DNA of 16,864 nucleotides, taken from positions 11,679-28,542 of the forward strand of contig DLCH01000028.1 of the NCBI GenBank assembly GCA_002480525.1. The letters run 5' to 3'. The position numbers and the translations under genes were made by a program. How positions within the stretch are numbered: position 1 is the first letter of the stretch; each line of letters opens with the position of its first letter. This stretch comes from Gammaproteobacteria bacterium UBA7803 (GTDB lineage Bacteria; Pseudomonadota; Gammaproteobacteria; Pseudomonadales; Azotimanducaceae). The notes under the pieces were generated by a model. That model searched no databases and was not told the DNA's origin. It saw nothing but the letters and a program-made list of their open reading frames with translations. Below, piece after piece: positions 15,632-16,864 of the stretch.

Positions 15632-16864
15632 ATGTGCGGCATCGTCGGAATCGTCAGCAGCTATCCGGTCAACCAGCAGATCTACGATGCGCTGACGGTG
15701 CTGCAGCATCGTGGCCAGGACGCCGCGGGCATGGTCACCACGGACGGGCGCAAGCTGCACCTGCGCAAGGGCAACGGCCTGGTCCGGGACGTGTTCCAGC
15801 TTCAGCACATGCAGCGGCTGGTGGGCAACATCGGCGTGGGTCACGTGCGTTATCCCACGGCCGGCTCGTCGAGCTCCGCGGAAGCGCAGCCGATGTACGT
15901 CAACTCGCCCTACGGGATCTGCCTGGCCCACAACGGCAACCTGACCAACGCCGAGACCCTGCAGGCCGATCTGTTCCGGGACGACCTGCGTCACGTCAAC
16001 ACGGACAGCGATTCCGAGGTGCTGCTGAACGTGTTCGCCCACGAGCTGGAGCGCCAGCGGGCCCACGAGCCCGCCCCGGACGACATCTTCGCCGCCGTCG
16101 GCCGGGTCCACGAGCGCTGCCGGGGCGCGTACGCGGCCGTGGCGATGATCATCGGCGTGGGCATCGTCGCGTTCCGCGACCCGTTCGGCATCCGCCCGCT
16201 GGTGTTCGGCAAGCGCGACGGCGAGCACGGCACCGAGTACATGATCGCCTCGGAGTCGGTGGCGCTGGACATCCTGGGGTTCGATCTCATTCGCGACGTG
16301 GCGCCGGGCGAGTGCGTGTTCGTGAGCAACGACGGCGCGCTGCACACCCGGGTCTGCGCGGAGCGGACCGCGCTGTCGCCCTGCATCTTCGAGCACGTGT
16401 ACCTGGCGCGGCCGGACTCCATCATGGACGACGTGTCGGTCTACAAGGCCCGGCTGCGGATGGGCGAGCACCTGGCCCAGCAGATCATTGAGCGCTTTCC
16501 CGGCCGGGACCACGACATCGACGTGGTCATCCCCATTCCCGACACCGGCCGCACCGCGGCGCTGCCGCTCGCCCATCAGCTCGACGTCAAGTACCGGGAA
16601 GGCTTCATCAAGAACCGCTACATCGGCCGGACCTTCATCATGCCCGGCCAGAGCGAGCGCAAGAAGTCCGTGCGGCAGAAGTTCAACGCCATCGAGCTCG
16701 AGTTCAAGGGCAAGAACGTGCTGCTGGTGGACGACTCCATCGTCCGCGGCACCACCATCCAGCAGATCATCCAGATGGCCCGGGAAGCCGGCGCGCGCAA
16801 GGTCTACATGGCGTCCGCGGCGCCGGCCGTGCGCTATCCCAACGTCTACGGCATCGACATGCCG
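15632..16864 (+). CDS. purF: Amidophosphoribosyltransferase (3'-partial)
   Basis: PurF transfers glutamine-derived ammonia to PRPP, giving phosphoribosylamine, the first committed purine step. 411 complete codons are present and the frame runs off the right edge; E. coli PurF has 505 residues, so roughly 95 are missing. Start MCGIVGIVS exposes Cys2, the glutaminase nucleophile, after Met removal; then LQHRGQDAAGM, GHVRYPTAG, HNGNLTN, DSDSEVLLN, FRDPFGIRPL, YLARPDSIMD, IPDTGRTAA, GFIKNRYIGRTFI and the PRPP-binding LLVDDSIVRGTT (Asp367-Asp368). AGGAG at 15613-15617 is 14 nt before the ATG, longer than usual. It lies 66 nt after cvpA with no terminator-like structure between. Confidence 0.97.
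   Translation, partial: MCGIVGIVSSYPVNQQIYDALTVLQHRGQDAAGMVTTDGRKLHLRKGNGLVRDVFQLQHMQRLVGNIGVGHVRYPTAGSSSSAEAQPMYVNSPYGICLAHNGNLTNAETLQADLFRDDLRHVNTDSDSEVLLNVFAHELERQRAHEPAPDDIFAAVGRVHERCRGAYAAVAMIIGVGIVAFRDPFGIRPLVFGKRDGEHGTEYMIASESVALDILGFDLIRDVAPGECVFVSNDGALHTRVCAERTALSPCIFEHVYLARPDSIMDDVSVYKARLRMGEHLAQQIIERFPGRDHDIDVVIPIPDTGRTAALPLAHQLDVKYREGFIKNRYIGRTFIMPGQSERKKSVRQKFNAIELEFKGKNVLLVDDSIVRGTTIQQIIQMAREAGARKVYMASAAPAVRYPNVYGIDMP

Overview
The window is an ordinary-looking core-metabolism stretch of a high-GC (clearly GC-rich, probably around 70%) gammaproteobacterium. Gene content and order are the signature: prmB-aroC, then a LysR regulator divergent from leuC-leuD-leuB-asd-fimV-truA-trpF, then trpB-trpA, folC, a DedD-like SPOR protein, cvpA and purF. 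This is the order I know from Pseudomonas and related gammaproteobacteria. The trpFBA arrangement with only short overlaps points to a non-Pseudomonas lineage, possibly Chromatiales/Ectothiorhodospiraceae-like; that placement is inference. All genes are on the + strand except the LysR regulator.

Layout. 2-223 is the tail of prmB and 300-1364 is aroC; aroC converges on the LysR gene (1392-2264, minus) across a GC-rich hairpin. The 2265-2452 gap is an AT-rich divergent control region with a candidate sigma-70 promoter and a LysR-type palindrome. leuC, leuD, leuB and asd follow (2453-6755). leuC/leuD and leuB/asd overlap by 4 nt, but the leuD-leuB junction is interrupted by a REPIN-like double inverted repeat (4515-4598) followed by an AT-rich start for leuB. 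Two hairpins follow asd, then a 294-nt low-GC leader precedes fimV (7050-9518). truA follows closely. A 171-nt gap with a candidate promoter and 13-bp tandem repeats leads to trpF-trpB-trpA (10507-13143). The run finishes with folC, the SPOR gene, cvpA and a purF truncated by the window end.

Function. The genes serve chorismate (aroC), leucine (leuCDB), the aspartate-family branch point (asd) and the last steps of tryptophan synthesis (trpFBA), with polyglutamylated folate (folC) and the first committed purine step (purF) at the end. PrmB and TruA serve translation; FimV, the SPOR protein and CvpA are envelope proteins. No mobile gene cassette, CRISPR, defence locus, tRNA or rRNA was seen.

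I did not find a new multi-gene system. The points worth a second look are small: the REPIN inside the leucine operon, a strikingly AT-rich codon patch in leuD, the absence of accD between trpA and folC, a Glu at the usual catalytic Asp60 position of TrpA, a hairpin over the folC start codon, and the LysR-leuC operator.
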